Positions 38,809-48,313 of a stretch of DNA of 64,000 nt are shown here, piece by piece. The stretch is from Centroberyx gerrardi. Taxonomy: Eukaryota; Chordata; Actinopteri; Beryciformes; Berycidae. The notes under the pieces are model-generated. The model saw only the letters and a list, made by a program, of their open reading frames with translations. It did no database searches and had not been told where the DNA came from. The stretch lies in NCBI RefSeq assembly GCF_048128805.1, contig NC_136017.1, positions 11,620,807-11,684,806 on the forward strand. Direction: 5' to 3'. Made by a program: the position numbers and the translations under genes. Positions within the stretch are counted from its first letter, which is position 1; the number at the start of each line of letters is the position of its first letter.

Positions 38809-40935
38809 GTGCTAGGCTGGGATGACTACCTAATTAACTGCAGTTTCAAGGGGTATTAGGGATATTTCTGAAATGCACCCAGCAGCTGATTTCAACTACA
38901 TCCTCCTACCCTGGGAAGAATGTGCGTGCGCGCCGCGGGCGCGCGCCTCAGATCGCACACACTCCGAGGCTTTGGGCTGTCAGGGGACTGGGAGGGGGAG
39001 GCTGGAGACAGAGGAGCCTGCCTAGAAAAACACCAGGCGCAGGAAATACAGTTTTTATGGCTGTTTCACAGACGCTGCGCCGCATTACACACGCGAGAAT
39101 CAGCAGAAAGACAGAGAGAGAGAAGGAAGGAAAGAGAGAGAATCAAATACAAGTAGAAGGAGATGACCAATAAACCTGTGGAAAGCTGCTTATAGTAGCA
39201 GATAGTAGACTGAGTCACGGTCAAACCCGTTGTAAAACAGGTCTACCCGATAAAGACACACCTGTGATCGCAAAGGCTTAACTGTTCATTTAAATATGAA
39301 TGACAGCCATTAATATTAAAGCCTACTGTATAAACGCACACCCGTGACCGCATTACTCTAAATATTATAATATATAAACACCTGTGCCAGTCAAACTCTC
39401 ATACCTGCTTATGTGTTGCTTAGCAACGATGTTTGTTAGGCTACTAGTCAAGGAGGCTTAATGGGCTGAAATATTATAAATAAAAAAATAAATACTATAT
39501 TTTTGAATAACAAAAATAAGAAAAAAAAGATTTATTGAACATATGTGTTCTTTTTATAACAATGACGTATTTTATGTATTTAACAGATACAATAAACGAC
39601 TTAAGGAGCCGTTATTGCTTACAGTAAACCACGCTGCCATCGCGTGCACTATCAAAATAAAAACAAACCATGGCATCACTCCGCCCTGCCTTGGCATCAC
39701 ACCGGGGCGCTATGCAGCCTCTCCTCCGGTGTGTGGGACTGAAGAAAGGCGGACCTGGCGCCCCGGTGAGCCTGCCAGGCGCGAGGAGGAGTGGACAGGA
39801 GGTGCGGAAAGAGGGAGGAAAGTTTGTTTACCTGCCTGGTGAAGAGGATGGCGGCGTCGTGGTGGTGCTGGTGGTCGTCGTCCAGCGGGTTCTGCTGGTT
39901 CTGCCACTTGCAGAAGCTCTTCAAGGTGGCCGCCGCGTTCTTGGACACCTCCAGCCCCTTCTCCTTCTCCGTCACCGTGGCCACCTTCACCACCGACAGC
40001 CGGATGGGGTTCTCGATGCTGGCGTGCCCGTACAACTTGGAGGCGATGGAGGCCAGCGTGAGCAGGTAGTGGTGCAGGTCCTTGCCGTATTTCTTGGTCA
40101 TGGAGTCGTCCGCCACCAGGAGCAGCTCCACGTGCCTGGCGCGGGAGACCGACCTCTTGCTCCGCTTGCCGGTCTCCACAGCGGCCGCTTTGGCGAGCCG
40201 GCTCCACCATCTCCTACCGTGCGCGCCGTCGTGCTCCTCGTTTTCTGGGTCGAGCCCCTGTCTGCCCCGTTTCCCGTTCCCGCGTCCTCTCCGCCGGCGT
40301 TTTCCCGCGGCATCCCTGCGTCCCCTGCGCCCGTCTCGCGTCCCGCAGCTCTCGCGCCCCTCGCGCATGGCCTCGAAGCTGAAGCTCTCCCGCGTGAACA
40401 AGTGGAGCGCGCTCTCCGCGTCCTTGTCCTGCAGGGCGCGCACGTCGTGCTCGTGTCCCTTCGCCCTGATGATCGGCGTGATAGTGTAGCGCGCGTGTTC
40501 CACGGCGAAGAAGCCCTCGAGACCCCCGCCGCAGAGGTTGAAGACGGCCAGGGACTCCTGGTTGGAGTCCACTGTCCCCCGGTACACGCACTCCCGCTGC
40601 AGAGGCGCGGGGCTCTCCCCCATCATAGCGAGCACATACTGGGGGCTGAAGTGATGCGACAGCACTGCCTCGTCCCTCTCCATGTCCAGCTGAAACCGGC
40701 TCCCATCCAGGTACACCAGGTAGCCCACCTTCCCTCCTCCGTGGTAAATCCGGTCAATGGTCCGCACGACCCCCTCCGTCCTCCGGGCAGGTGTGAGAAG
40801 CGAGCCGTTCGCAGGTGGAGGATAGAAAGCCTGGAAAGTAGAGAGCCCGGTTGCCAGATCCAACTTCACGACGCACAACAAGAGTAGCCGAAACCACAGC
40901 ATGCCCCCGGCCGGAGCACCAGAGAGCCGCACCAT
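23710..40935 (-). CDS. adamts5: secreted aggrecanase-type metalloproteinase
   Basis: Eight coding exons (40935-39832, 29977-29845, 29131-28964, 28097-27814, 26274-26091, 25641-25466, 24915-24740, 24391-23710) give 968 aa; human ADAMTS5 is 930 by memory. Order: signal peptide to about residue 29; prodomain with Cys-switch ESCGT; furin site KRSKR ending at 261; catalytic domain with [11 protein letters not shown] (His410, 414, 420; Glu411); disintegrin-like; central thrombospondin repeat; Cys-rich; spacer from about 744; Ser/Thr/Pro linker about 854-915; one C-terminal repeat ending in KKC. The single C-terminal repeat, the RPSAFKHC ending and the spacer ([13 protein letters not shown]) identify ADAMTS5. 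It is an aggrecan- and versican-degrading enzyme of the extracellular matrix. The first Met was chosen because GAACAATGG is a strong start context; a second Met lies 11 codons in. Confidence 0.94.
24740..24915 (-). CDS. adamts5 exon 7: Cys-rich domain, second part
   Basis: Starts VIDGTEC and includes [18 protein letters not shown] and the [12 protein letters not shown] motif. It ends with two bases of a codon at donor GTGAGG. Length and phase are identical to adamts1 exon 7. Confidence 0.93.
25466..25641 (-). CDS. adamts5 exon 6: Cys-rich domain, first part
   Basis: Encodes [32 protein letters not shown] and [15 protein letters not shown]. The acceptor TGCAG precedes CTAAGAAC and the donor is GTGAGT. 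Confidence 0.93.
26091..26274 (-). CDS. adamts5 exon 5: central thrombospondin type 1 repeat
   Basis: Encodes [22 protein letters not shown] and the [16 protein letters not shown] segment. It ends CPAS plus one base at donor GTGAGT. A (TG)n tract on the plus strand lies 40 bases beyond the donor. Confidence 0.93.
27814..28097 (-). CDS. adamts5 exon 4: disintegrin-like domain
   Basis: Encodes ECLLDPPR, then [29 protein letters not shown] and [16 protein letters not shown], nearly identical to recalled ADAMTS5. The acceptor is CCGTAG and the donor GTAAGA; the exon ends on a whole codon. Confidence 0.93.
28205..28375. mobile_element. diverged copy of the 19.4 kb palindromic repeat
   Basis: Shares 'TTTTCATTCCAACCAACACT', 'CAGGTGATTTCACCGGTTAG' and the complementary 'CTAATCAGTGAAATCC' arm with the 19400-19570 element. 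It lies in adamts5 intron 3. Confidence 0.45.
28964..29131 (-). CDS. adamts5 exon 3: catalytic domain with Met-turn
   Basis: Encodes [31 protein letters not shown] and DFFDDGN plus one base. The acceptor CCCAG and donor GTGAGT are good. The next exon continues AECLLD. Confidence 0.93.
29845..29977 (-). CDS. adamts5 exon 2: first half of the zinc motif
   Basis: Encodes [10 protein letters not shown] through VAHEI plus one base; 133 bases, as in adamts1 exon 3. On the minus strand the donor GTAGGC is followed within about 10 bases by a (CA)n tract (plus 29806-29832). Confidence 0.94.
30090..30436. mobile_element. Tc1/mariner-like MITE remnant
   Basis: Interior 'ACATCAAAACTATGAAACGA', 'GTTGAACAAATCAAAACTAT' and 'GTAGCCGCCCTTTGCCTTGATG', with the end 'GGTGGGTCCAAACATTTGACTGGTAGTGT', match a common fish Tc1-type repeat I recall. 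No transposase frame survives. The 24 bases around 30257 repeat a palindromic AAGGCAAAGG. Confidence 0.5.
34692..34737. repeat. (GGAGA)n minisatellite
   Basis: Nine near-perfect GAGGA/GGAGA units on the plus strand within adamts5 intron 1. Confidence 0.9.
34957..35000 (-). mobile_element. LINE-tail fragment (reverse orientation)
   Basis: 'GGTGCTCTTATCCAAAGTGATTTACA' is the reverse complement of the GTAAGTCACTTTGGATAAGAGC-type tail. It sits head-on to the plus-strand LINE copy just to the right. Confidence 0.35.
35060..35510 (+). mobile_element. decayed LINE 3' end
   Basis: The left half translates in patches like the C-terminus of fish L2-type reverse transcriptases (CTCCCTCACTCCCAAACAATTGG... 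ACTGAAAACTCATCTTTTTAAG). The right half ends 'CACTGTAAGTCGCTCTGAATAAGAGTGTCAGATAAACG', a typical tail. Stops and frameshifts make it a dead copy. Confidence 0.5.
37470..37930. mobile_element. MITE with GACTGATATA inverted ends
   Basis: The left end has GACTGATATATGG (about 37482) and the right end CCTATATCAGTC, whose complement is GACTGATATAGG. The interior carries 'TATCGGGCCGATATTGGC' and 'CATTAGTCTGGGTTTCAGTG'. A reverse, shorter copy lies at 49290-49465. Confidence 0.5.
38723..38806. repeat. (GA)n microsatellite
   Basis: Mixed GAGA/AAGGAGA start, then about 26 uninterrupted GA units, in adamts5 intron 1. Confidence 0.9.
39832..40935 (-). CDS. adamts5 exon 1: signal peptide, prodomain and N-terminal catalytic domain
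   Basis: One 1104-base exon (368 codons, phase 0) ending FTRQ at donor GTAAAC. It includes [13 protein letters not shown] and [18 protein letters not shown] of the prodomain, a run of Arg/Lys/Gly at residues 202-226, the furin site and [12 protein letters not shown]. The GC-rich sequence gives a long spurious open frame on the opposite strand. Confidence 0.93.
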
Positions 40936-41260
40936 TGTTCATTCCAGCACGAAACACATCCAGATCTCCACTAAAACAACCCTGGACGAGTCGGAGAGAC
41001 AACTTTGACTGTATGTTCCGCCGAAAAGCGCATCCTCCCGGTGCCCAAACCCCCCATGAAAAGTAACGCACCAAACAACCGAATAAACAAAAGCATTGGA
41101 GGGGGGGAAAAAATGGAAAAGAAAAAGAGCAGCGGAGAGAAAGAGCAGAGAGGGGGAAAACAGTGGTGCAGGCTTGAGAGCAGTGAGCTGAACTTGGAGA
41201 ACAAAAACACAAAGTTTGCTCTTAATAGGACCCGGAGAGAAAAAGTCCTGCCCCCTTTGC
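40936..41260 (-). promoter_or_regulatory. adamts5 5' UTR and candidate promoter
   Basis: The minus strand has CTATTAAGAG near 41228-41219, a possible TATA variant, and GGGGGCAGG just upstream (41249-41257), an Sp1-type site. The start site would be near 41190, giving a 5' UTR of about 250 bases. The TATA match is weak. Confidence 0.3.
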
Positions 41261-42112
41261 GCTCAATCACCACTCCTCCACCCCCCTCTTCTCTCTCTCT
41301 CTCTCTGTCTCTCTCTCTCTCTCTCCCTCCCTCCCTCCCTCCCTCTCCCTCAAATCAGAGTAAAGTCAAGTGCTGGAGGAGAGGAGAGGAGAGGAGAGAA
41401 GAGAAACCTGAACAATGCTGTCACTAGAATATTTCCCATTGCCTCAGCAAAGGAGAGGGAGGCCCCTTATGCTTTGTGTGCGTGTGAGAGAGAGAGAGTT
41501 TGTGTGTGTGTGTGTGTGTGTCAGTCTATCCAAAAAGCTTCAAAATCATCTGGAGAGACAAAAAAAAAACTAAGACCTCCTGTAAAAATCTCTCTCTCTC
41601 CCTCTCTTTCTCCTATCAAAGTGACATTGAGCAAGACACTAAACCTCTACATGCTCACTCATAGTGTAAGTACATAAGAAAGTCACCTAAATGAGAAAAT
41701 TGTAGCCTAATGGTAAAAACCTATTTCATAGATAGAGAATGACAATCACCCCTTCTTCCCTCTCTATAGTGTGTTTTAGTCTATTTCAGGTCGTCAGCAT
41801 CACGTGTATGCAACCAAAAAAAGTTGTAGTCATCAACAAAACACAAGAAGTTCCTAAACAGCCACTCCTGTCGCTCCCAGCACCAACACCATTTATCTCA
41901 ACAGGGGGAAACGTCTTTATTTAAACAGCGGTCCGTTATTTTTACACTTTGCCACTTTGCCTCTTTTAATAATTGAAGGCACAGGGGAAGTCCAACAGGG
42001 TCTGACTGCAGAGTTTCAGCAACTGGAGGGGACTGGAGGGGAATAGATAATTTATGGCCACTCCAGAATAAGAACACAGGGAGTTCACCATTCCTGTGTG
42101 AGACATTTAATG

Positions 42113-42147
<35 letters not shown>

Positions 42148-42235
42148 TAGGAGGAGATAGAGGAAGTCTAGAGGAAGTCGGTATGCATACAGTAGGTGCT
42201 GTTTTCTTGCACTTGTGTAAGAGAAAGAAAAAAGT

Positions 42236-42305
<70 letters not shown>

Positions 42306-42459
42306 GACTCTGCAGGTGTGTGAGTATGCGTGGAGGTGTCTGGAACTGTCCCGGGAGCTGTCTTGATTATTTATTGTAGCTTGAGGGAAGTGTGTGTGGC
42401 GGTGCCAATGGGATGTCGTACTTGTGTGTGCTTGGAGGGATTTAGCCATGCATACCTCA

Positions 42460-42460
<1 letters not shown>

Positions 42461-42515
<55 letters not shown>
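42461..42515. repeat. (CT)n-(CA)n compound microsatellite
   Basis: About eight CT units run directly into about twenty CA units. Confidence 0.9.
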
Positions 42516-42517
<2 letters not shown>

Positions 42518-43579
42518 AACACACACTCTGGCAGGGCAGCCAACTAGATGATGGCTTGTAGTGACTCTTAAGACTTCCAGGACCCTGTTCATTTGCTCCT
42601 GCTGAGTCACCTAATAGCTATTACCTTAGACTCCACATAGCTAGTTGAAGAGAAGGGGTTTCAGTGTGTGTTTGTGTGTGAAGAGGCAGGTCTCTCCTTG
42701 TCGACACACACACACACACACACACAGACACTCCACCCCCCAAAACGCAGAACTTGAGAACTCAAAGCAGATATTCCATTTCAGCCGCGGTGCGTCAAGC
42801 GGGTGAGAGCCCATGTCGGCTCTCCAAAAGCACTAATCCAAAGCTCCCGGTACGTGACTGAGCAGTGTGTGCAGTACGGCCTGGCTGGCGCTGGGATACA
42901 GCCAGTGGGTGTGTGAGTGTGTGTGTGTGTGTGTGTGTGGGCGGGAGCGTGGGAAGCGCGGCCAAAACGGAACACCATGTGCTGCCACCATAAGCCTCGG
43001 CACCCCTCTCGAATCGCAGCGTGGTACGATCCACACATGGAGCATCCCACATCCGCGACCGCCAACATGAAGAAGAAGATCCATCCCGCACTTAAAAAAC
43101 GCCGAGCCTCCACAAAAAATGTCACTTGACACCCCCCTCCTTCTCCTCTGGTGAATATGAACAAATACATGTTGCGCGTGTGTGTAGTAATACTATCTTC
43201 GCAGTGATATAAGAGTGTCCTCGTCTCCCACGGCCTGCTGACGTGTCACCGTTGATACAAACACACACACACACACACACCCACAAACGTCGAGATGGTG
43301 ACCAATGCGGAGTGGATCCGGTGTCGAGGTGAACTTACAGTATGTCCGAAACACTCCGCTGTTATGCAACGGAGGTAAAGAGCCCCCCCCCCTCCCTCCT
43401 TTCCTCCCCTTTCTCTCTTTCTTTTCTCACCCAGGATGCTCTCCTTTTCACCCAACTGTCAAGTGTATTACCCGCAGTAAAAGGCGCCCATAAAGACAGA
43501 CCCAAACCAGAGCTGAGAGTGTGTGAGAGAGGATGTTTGCTCAGGACAGTGTAATGTCAGACGGGCCTTGTGTGCTTAC

Positions 43580-43612
<33 letters not shown>

Positions 43613-44172
43613 GTAGCATGGGGGACAGGATTTGGGGAGGAGAGACTGATATTGGGTGAAGTCTGTATGCAAAGACTATCCTAAATCCGTATAAAGATAA
43701 CAGTGTGCGTGTGTGTGTGAGGAGACAGTGTTTGTACTACTATTGAATAACCAGGGTGGGAATCTCAGCCTAGAGGGGCTTAAGGAATTTGGTTTGTAGC
43801 GGTTTCAGTGTATCATATGATCTAAATGTGAAATCCAGAGGGTTTTCCACCCTAACAAGAAAAGAATCTGGCGTGTGTGACAATATAACATAACTTTTTC
43901 AGATTGTCTTCGATGCATTGTGGGCATCTTTCAGCCTTTTTTGGTCCTGACAATAATAAGACTGATATCTCAAACCATAAGTTAGTATAAGAAACTATTT
44001 TTTTTACTGACAAATGTACACAGAAAGGATTTTTAATACATGTGGGGAAAAGCGTTGCAGCTGCAAACTGGATGTTGTCGAGCCTGAGAAAAATTAGGCA
44101 ACTTTCCATAGCGTTTCAGCGTCTTTCAATGCTTTACACATACTGCAACACACACACACGCTTTGGCTCATA

Positions 44173-44173
<1 letters not shown>

Positions 44174-44225
<52 letters not shown>
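44174..44225. repeat. (CT)n microsatellite
   Basis: About 25 CT units with a single T interruption near 44213. Confidence 0.9.
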
Positions 44226-44226
<1 letters not shown>

Positions 44227-44510
44227 CTCCTCCTCTCTCCTCTTTGAATCTCACACACTCAACCCATTGGATGGTTTTTAATCCCCTATCATCTGAAACA
44301 GAGATGTATGCCAAGGGAACCATATGGACATAAACCGCCCCCCCACCCCTTATCCACACACACACACACACACACACACAGGCCGCTGTTTTACACATAA
44401 TACACCCTCCCCCCCTCCGCCCCCCTACACACATATAACGCACAATTACACAGTAACCCGGATCACACGTGCGAAGGCAGGGCGCATACAATATTGCGCG
44501 TCGCCAAAAC

Positions 44511-44544
<34 letters not shown>

Positions 44545-44929
44545 CACCCGCGTGCCGAGCCACGTGTGTGAAACCGAGCCGTTTGCTACGGTGGCTGGGA
44601 GGGGAGGGGAGGGGAGGGGAGGGAATCCAATACGGCTAATTGACACCCGAGCCTTTTACATAACCGCCAGACTCTAAGTGGTGGTGTCAGAATTCCCCCA
44701 AGCGCTGCATCTCTCTCTCTCTCTCTTCGTCTCCATGACTCCCTCTCCTCCCTCTTCACACACACACACACTCTCCATCCCTCTCTCTCGCTCCATCGCT
44801 CCCTCCATCCTTCCATCCCTTCCTCTCTCCTGTCATCCTTCATCCTCATGCCGAACCAGCAATTCCCATCAGGATGAAAATGCTGCAGATAAAGGGAATG
44901 GTTCTTATGATGGCTAAATGGCTGGTTGT

Positions 44930-44962
<33 letters not shown>

Positions 44963-45964
44963 CACACTCTGGATAAATACTCCCCCCTCCCTCCCTTCTC
45001 TCTCCCTCACTTATTTCACTCTTCAGTTTTTGATCCAACTCTCTTCTCTATCCCTCTCTTTTTTCACTCTTCTGTTAAAACTACTCACTCTCTCTTTCCC
45101 TTCATTTCTTCTCTCTCTCTGCAGAACGCAGGTGTGTTGCCAGCATTCATCTGTTACCATGGCGCTGAGGGAGAGAGCAGTGTCTCCTGGGTGACAGGTA
45201 GCCTCGGCCACAGGTATTCTCTAAGGTGGAACACACACACACACACACACACATTTGCACACACACGACTTCTCACTCGATTTGACTCTCTTGCAAGAAA
45301 TTTCTTTCTCTCTCTCATGGAAGAAATCAACACAGTCAACACAAGCATGTTTATCCATAAGGTAAAGATATATATTTTTTTCATTTAGATAAGAAAATGA
45401 TGATACATATACAAAACAAGCCCATTTAAAAATAAAGAGCCACATCAAAATACGGCCCAGTAAACAGAGGTGACAGAACACTTGGATCAGCTTAAAGTAA
45501 ATGAAAGCCTGTCGATAAGTCGGTGCGTTTGTTTCAGCGTGCCTCACACACCAGATGGGCGGGTTTTGCAGCGAATTCGACTAAATTAATCTCAGAGGAG
45601 CGTTCGAAAGGATTTCAGTTCGATTTTTGACCCAGGTCTGAATGACAGTACACAGAAAAAAGCAGCTTCAAGTTACCATAGAGAGCATATTAAACACATC
45701 ACACGTACTCAAAAAATATTCATCACCCTGGAGTTTTTGTACTAAAAAAAAAAAAAGATACATTTCACCAGTCAACAGCACATTCTATCCTGTACTACAG
45801 TACAGTTTGTAATGGTGAGTTCAAAATCCCATTGAGACGCATTGAAAGGACCTCATGTTGCGTAATACAGCAAGAAGGACAGAATGAGAGCAGTTCTGGA
45901 AACGAGTATTCAAAACCCCCTTACAAACTCAAGAAAAAGTCTGAGTAATATATGATATGGAATA

Positions 45965-48157
45965 TTATGAATTTATTTTGCCCTTTAAACAAACGGATGG
46001 GGGTGACTTCTCTTCTAAACTATACTTTTTTTTTTAAAATATATAGATTCACACATTTTTTAAATTCTCTTTCACTTTGATAAAATATAATACTGTGGAT
46101 CTCAGAGAAAAATGCATTTTTGAATCCTTTTGCATCAAGACAATGTGCAAAAGATCAAGGGAGGAATACCTTTTTAATCAAATGAAGGCATTATTGTACA
46201 GTGGTAAAATGATTTCTCTTAACTTACTCCTAACTTATCACCCCAGAACCAGTCAACAACCTCTTATGGTACAGACAAACACAACAGCATATTTTTAAGC
46301 AGCTGACGTGTTGCTATTGCTTTCTTTTACACATTACAGCGCTGTCAAACCATGATTTCTTATTCTAAAACTTATAATCTCTTTACAGTGCATAGAAAAT
46401 GAATGTCATTTCTTGACTTGCCATTTCTGATTTGCAGCTGTTGGGCAGAAAAAGCATCTGAGGAGACATTATAGCTAATGTCAACATTCATAGTTCTACT
46501 ATACAAGTTACCATTCAATCGTCTGACCCTGCGCTGCAAAGTCCTCTACAAAGAGCAGTCAAAATTGGAGTGGCATAGATTTTTTTGCAGTTCACTTTTC
46601 AAATTATTTTCACATACTTTTGAGTTTTGAATGGATTTTATGCTGTCTCGTAGTCCAGAATGAAACTTCAATCCTCAAAATTTTTGTTTTTCACACAGCA
46701 GCAGTTAAATACTGTACATACCATTTGGTGGGAGCTGATAATCTTGCTAAAACTCTGGCCACTGAAAATGTAAAAACTTTGTATTGGGACTGCATAAAAC
46801 AATTCACATACTCTTGATTGCATGGATCCCAGTTTGATAGCTGTATTTCAGTACAGTGTATAGACACTTCCTTTCACTTTTGCAGCAAGAGCACTTAACA
46901 GCAACTAGAGAAACTAGAGATGCACCGACACTGTTACAACGTGTCAGAAATTAAAGCAAAGCAAACTGATTTTCTGCCCTTTTCATGTATAGAAGCTTCT
47001 TTCCAATAGAGAAAAATGGATTACTGCAGATCCAAATCACTTTTGTATCACCCTGACCACGGCCATGTAGCCGAAAACGTTTGGTTGAATAAATAAAGCA
47101 TGAAACTAAAAGAAAAGATTGTGGAATTGTTACAAAAACCTAATGTCTGCAAACCACTGGGTGTGCGTTCTTACTTCTGAAGTAAAGCCTCGGTATCGGC
47201 CATTACTTGAAGTTTAGTACTTGGGTAGTGGCAGTGAAAAAGTGGTATTGCAAGAACAAAACCCTTGTGTTGTGTATAAACACCAACACGAGCAGTTCCT
47301 GTTGTGGGCATAAGGCATGTTATGAACCATTAGGCATGTTATGAACCATTGTAACTCTGTGATATGGCTATCATAGAGGCTAGGAGCCGCTAGGGGAGGA
47401 CACATACAAAAAGTTCAGATGAATCAATTTATAAAATGTACATCTGACTCATAGAGTCATTTCAGATAATACCTAAGTCATTCAAACAGAATGAAAGATA
47501 TATTCAATGGAGAGACACCCACAGCTAAGCGGACATGCTAACACACTAGCAGGGACACACTTGTCTCCCACTTGCTAGTTCCCATTGAAACCATGCATTT
47601 TTAGATTTAACATCTACTTTGTGTTTTAGTTGGTCATGCCAACAGATATGGTCAGAAATGATGATTTCGTAATAGCAGGATTGCTGGTGAGTTAGCTGTG
47701 CCGTTTGCCTTGGATGGCATGTGTTTATCTGTGCAGATCTGAAAAGACTCCAACAAACAATAACAGTAGCATCTATCCAATTCTGTGTTTTTAATCTGTA
47801 ATCTGTGTAAATCTATCAAAACTCTTCTCTGAGGTATCTTGATGTGAAGGACGTCTTTGTTCCACCATAATTAAAATGGACAAAGATGATCCTCTGGCTA
47901 CAGGCGCTTTTGGGAAACCGGTCCTCAAATAAACTCATTCAGGCAGTAAATAATAAAGAGAATGAAAGAGTCGGGGATGTTTAGGAGACAGTGGTTAAGG
48001 TGTAGGAGTGTGTGCCGTTTCAGAAAAAACGACCGCAGGCCGCCACAGTAGGGGGGTGGGACCAGGTCTTGAAGGAGAAGAAATAACGTTTGATGCTCCC
48101 CTTTGCCACACCCGATTGGCTGGGCAGTGTCTGTTGGGACGGTGTCGTTGACCGTAA
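45965..48157 (-). other. SLC6 gene 3' UTR (tentative)
   Basis: The minus strand shows AATAAA at 45977-45972, about 2.2 kb below the stop codon, and ATTAAA near 46170 as an alternative. The interval is AT-rich and without exons. The end point is uncertain. Confidence 0.3.
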
Positions 48158-48313
48158 TCAGGTCCTACGACCGTCGCTGATGTCGGTGATCGGTTCCTTG
48201 GGCTTGTCAGTCAGGGGCAGGGTGGAGTCGAAGGGGAGAGCCAATCTGTCGGTGGGGAAGTGGCGGAGGGCCAGCGATGAGTCCTGGGCCGGGCTGCACA
48301 GACGACGGAAGCG
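48158..48313 (-). CDS. SLC6 last coding exon: cytoplasmic C-terminus
   Basis: Encodes [13 protein letters not shown] and a 50-residue tail ending TDISDGRRT, with TGA at 48160-48158. No PDZ-ligand-like end is seen. Confidence 0.9.
   Translation of the reverse strand, partial: RFRRLCSPAQDSSLALRHFPTDRLALPFDSTLPLTDKPKEPITDISDGRRT

Larger units (their letters stand above)
29978..39831 (-). other. adamts5 intron 1 (9.9 kb)
   Basis: A long first intron with no convincing exon. It holds a Tc1-like remnant (30090-30436), a CTCF-like motif near 31687, a pyrimidine tract (31865-32070) followed by a CpG-rich patch (32085-32260), LINE remnants (34957-35510), a MITE (37470-37930), a GC-rich unexplained block (38060-38500), a GA microsatellite (38723-38806) and a CpG patch (38920-38960). 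Confidence 0.6.
41261..45960. other. intergenic stretch between adamts5 and the SLC6 gene
   Basis: No exon was found. It is unusually rich in CA/TG, CT and GA tracts (41281-41350, 42100-42310, 42461-42515, 43582-43612, 44174-44225, 44514-44542, 44927-44960) with a GC-rich patch around 44440-44640 containing a (GGGGA)n run at 44597-44622. Confidence 0.5.

Noticed and set aside
39670..40887. Plus-strand open frame of 405 codons
   Set aside because: It is the antisense shadow of the GC-rich adamts5 exon 1. It has no domain, splice sites or start context of its own.
11252..40935. Assignment of the pair as adamts15/adamts8
   Set aside because: The right-hand gene ends [11 protein letters not shown] with one C-terminal repeat and the ADAMTS5 spacer. 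The left-hand gene has the HDG...HESCDP ending of ADAMTS1. Both fit the chromosome 21 pair, not the chromosome 11 pair.
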